Source: Pedobacter sp. (GTDB lineage: Bacteria; Bacteroidota; Bacteroidia; Sphingobacteriales; Sphingobacteriaceae). Taken from it: DNA of 6,980 bases. Positions 6,181 to 6,980 of the stretch are shown here, one piece after another; position 1 is the stretch's first letter; the number at the start of each line of letters is the position of its first letter. The notes under the pieces were generated by a model. That model had not been told where the DNA came from and searched no databases. It worked only from the letters and a program-made list of their open reading frames with translations. The translations under genes were made by a program, and so were the position numbers. The stretch is taken from positions 1 to 6,980 of the forward strand of contig JASLGV010000410.1 of assembly GCA_030149995.1 (NCBI GenBank). Reading direction: 5' to 3'.

Positions 6181-6980
6181 TTAAATGAGGTTTAAAATGA
6201 TTGCCGGGTATACACCTAAAACCAAGGTAATCACAACCGATACCAATAAAACAATTTTATATTGAAGAGGCGTGCTTAGCTCGGTTTCTGCGCCATCTTT
6301 AAAGTACATGGCCACAATTACCTTAAAGTAGTAGTAAAAACCAACCAATGCATTTAAAATGGCAAAAGCAACCAAAACAGTCTGGTATTCTTTCATCACA
6401 TTTAAAAACATCAGGTATTTACCAATAAAACCAGCTGTTAACGGAATACCCGCCAACGAAAGCATGGCTATTGTAAGGCAAAGTGCCACCAGCGGATTTC
6501 TTTTAGCCAGGCCATTGAAGCTTTCGAAATGATCGCTGCCCGTTTTTTGTTTTACCAGGATTAAAACGGCAAAAGCAATAATAGAGGCGAATGTATAAGC
6601 AGATGCATAAACCAGTACATTGTTGCTCGATTGCTGCGTTAACACCACCAGGGCAAACAACAGGTAACCTGCATGCGAAATACTTGAATACGCAAGCATG
6701 CGCTTGAAGTTCTTTTGAAAAAGGGCTGTAACGTTACCAATAAATAAGGTAAGGCATACAATGATTAACAACGGAGCCAGCCAAAAATCGTGAAGTGGTG
6801 CAAAAGCGCCTGCAAACAATCTTAAAAAGGCTGCAAATCCGGCTGTTTTTACCACCGTACTCATAAAGGCCGTTATTAACGACGGAGAACCTTCGTATAC
6901 ATCCGGTGTCCAGAAGTGAAAAGGTGCTGCACCGATTTTAAAACATAAGCCAATCATCATTAAGATAATACCCGGATAAA
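6181..6980 (-). CDS. nuoN: NADH-quinone oxidoreductase subunit N (C-terminal part; 5' end beyond the window)
   Basis: NuoN is one of the three antiporter-like, proton-pumping membrane subunits of respiratory complex I. The 265 visible residues run to the TAA at 6181-6183. The frame stays open to the right edge (YPGIIL precedes the first Met at 6958-6960), so that Met is internal and roughly the first 200 residues are missing. Diagnostic blocks, numbered from the first visible residue, are FKIGAAPFHFWTPDVYEGSP (13-32), QKNFKRMLAYSSISHAGY (88-105) and LAGIPLTAGFIGKYL (175-189). Lys14 and Lys44 have the same 30-residue spacing as the channel lysines K217 and K247 of E. coli NuoN; Lys187 lies in the GFIGK motif. 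The PFHFWTPDVY and AGIPLT motifs together with the short tail favour NuoN over NuoM or NuoL. It is normally the last gene of the nuo cluster, which fits the following gap and change of gene content. Confidence 0.93.
   Translation of the reverse strand, partial: YPGIILMMIGLCFKIGAAPFHFWTPDVYEGSPSLITAFMSTVVKTAGFAAFLRLFAGAFAPLHDFWLAPLLIIVCLTLFIGNVTALFQKNFKRMLAYSSISHAGYLLFALVVLTQQSSNNVLVYASAYTFASIIAFAVLILVKQKTGSDHFESFNGLAKRNPLVALCLTIAMLSLAGIPLTAGFIGKYLMFLNVMKEYQTVLVAFAILNALVGFYYYFKVIVAMYFKDGAETELSTPLQYKIVLLVSVVITLVLGVYPAIILNLI

Noticed and set aside
1..6980. A new multi-gene defence, mobile or secretion system
   Set aside because: All but one of the genes fall in families of known function with intact motifs, and composition and gene spacing are even; no transposase, integrase, repeat array or toxin-antitoxin pair is visible.

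Overview
The window looks like an ordinary chromosomal stretch of a Bacteroidota genome, most likely Sphingobacteriaceae (Pedobacter-like). The reasons are a GldJ gliding/type IX secretion lipoprotein gene, moderately AT-rich DNA, start codons without a clear Shine-Dalgarno sequence, and protein types familiar from that group (a DUF4159 protein, an RsmE with Bacteroidota-style motifs). The genus is an inference from remembered family features; no search was run.

Layout: one plus-strand gene enters from the left edge (gldJ, 5' end missing) and stops at 1525. It converges on a minus-strand block across a strong symmetric hairpin (1525-1561) that probably terminates transcription from both sides. 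The minus-strand block, read from right to left, is nuoN (3' part only, 6980-6181), a 48-bp gap with an AT-rich dyad, then dedA (6132-5479), ppa (5470-4919), a CNNM/CorC-type transporter gene (4919-3492), rsmE (3483-2779), a DUF4159 gene (about 2774-2079) and a biotin carboxyl carrier gene (2075-1578). From dedA onward the gaps are 8 bp, a 1-bp overlap, 8 bp, about 4 bp (or a 26-bp overlap) and 3 bp. These six genes are therefore very probably one transcription unit.

Functionally the six-gene unit is a mixed housekeeping operon: membrane transport (DedA, CNNM), Mg-dependent pyrophosphate hydrolysis (Ppa), 16S rRNA methylation (RsmE), an exported or anchored protein of unknown function (DUF4159) and a biotin carrier for an acyl-CoA carboxylase. 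The closest mechanistic link is between Ppa, which needs Mg2+, and the CNNM family, which is tied to Mg2+ transport. Their stop and start codons overlap as TAATG. NuoN belongs to respiratory complex I and is probably the last gene of a nuo operon.

I see no mobile element, CRISPR array, tRNA or rRNA gene, phage gene or defence gene. There is no gene-free stretch above 300 bases, and no sign of a new multi-gene system. The least understood item is the DUF4159 protein, whose start codon must be a non-ATG codon if it is to keep its N-terminal membrane segment.
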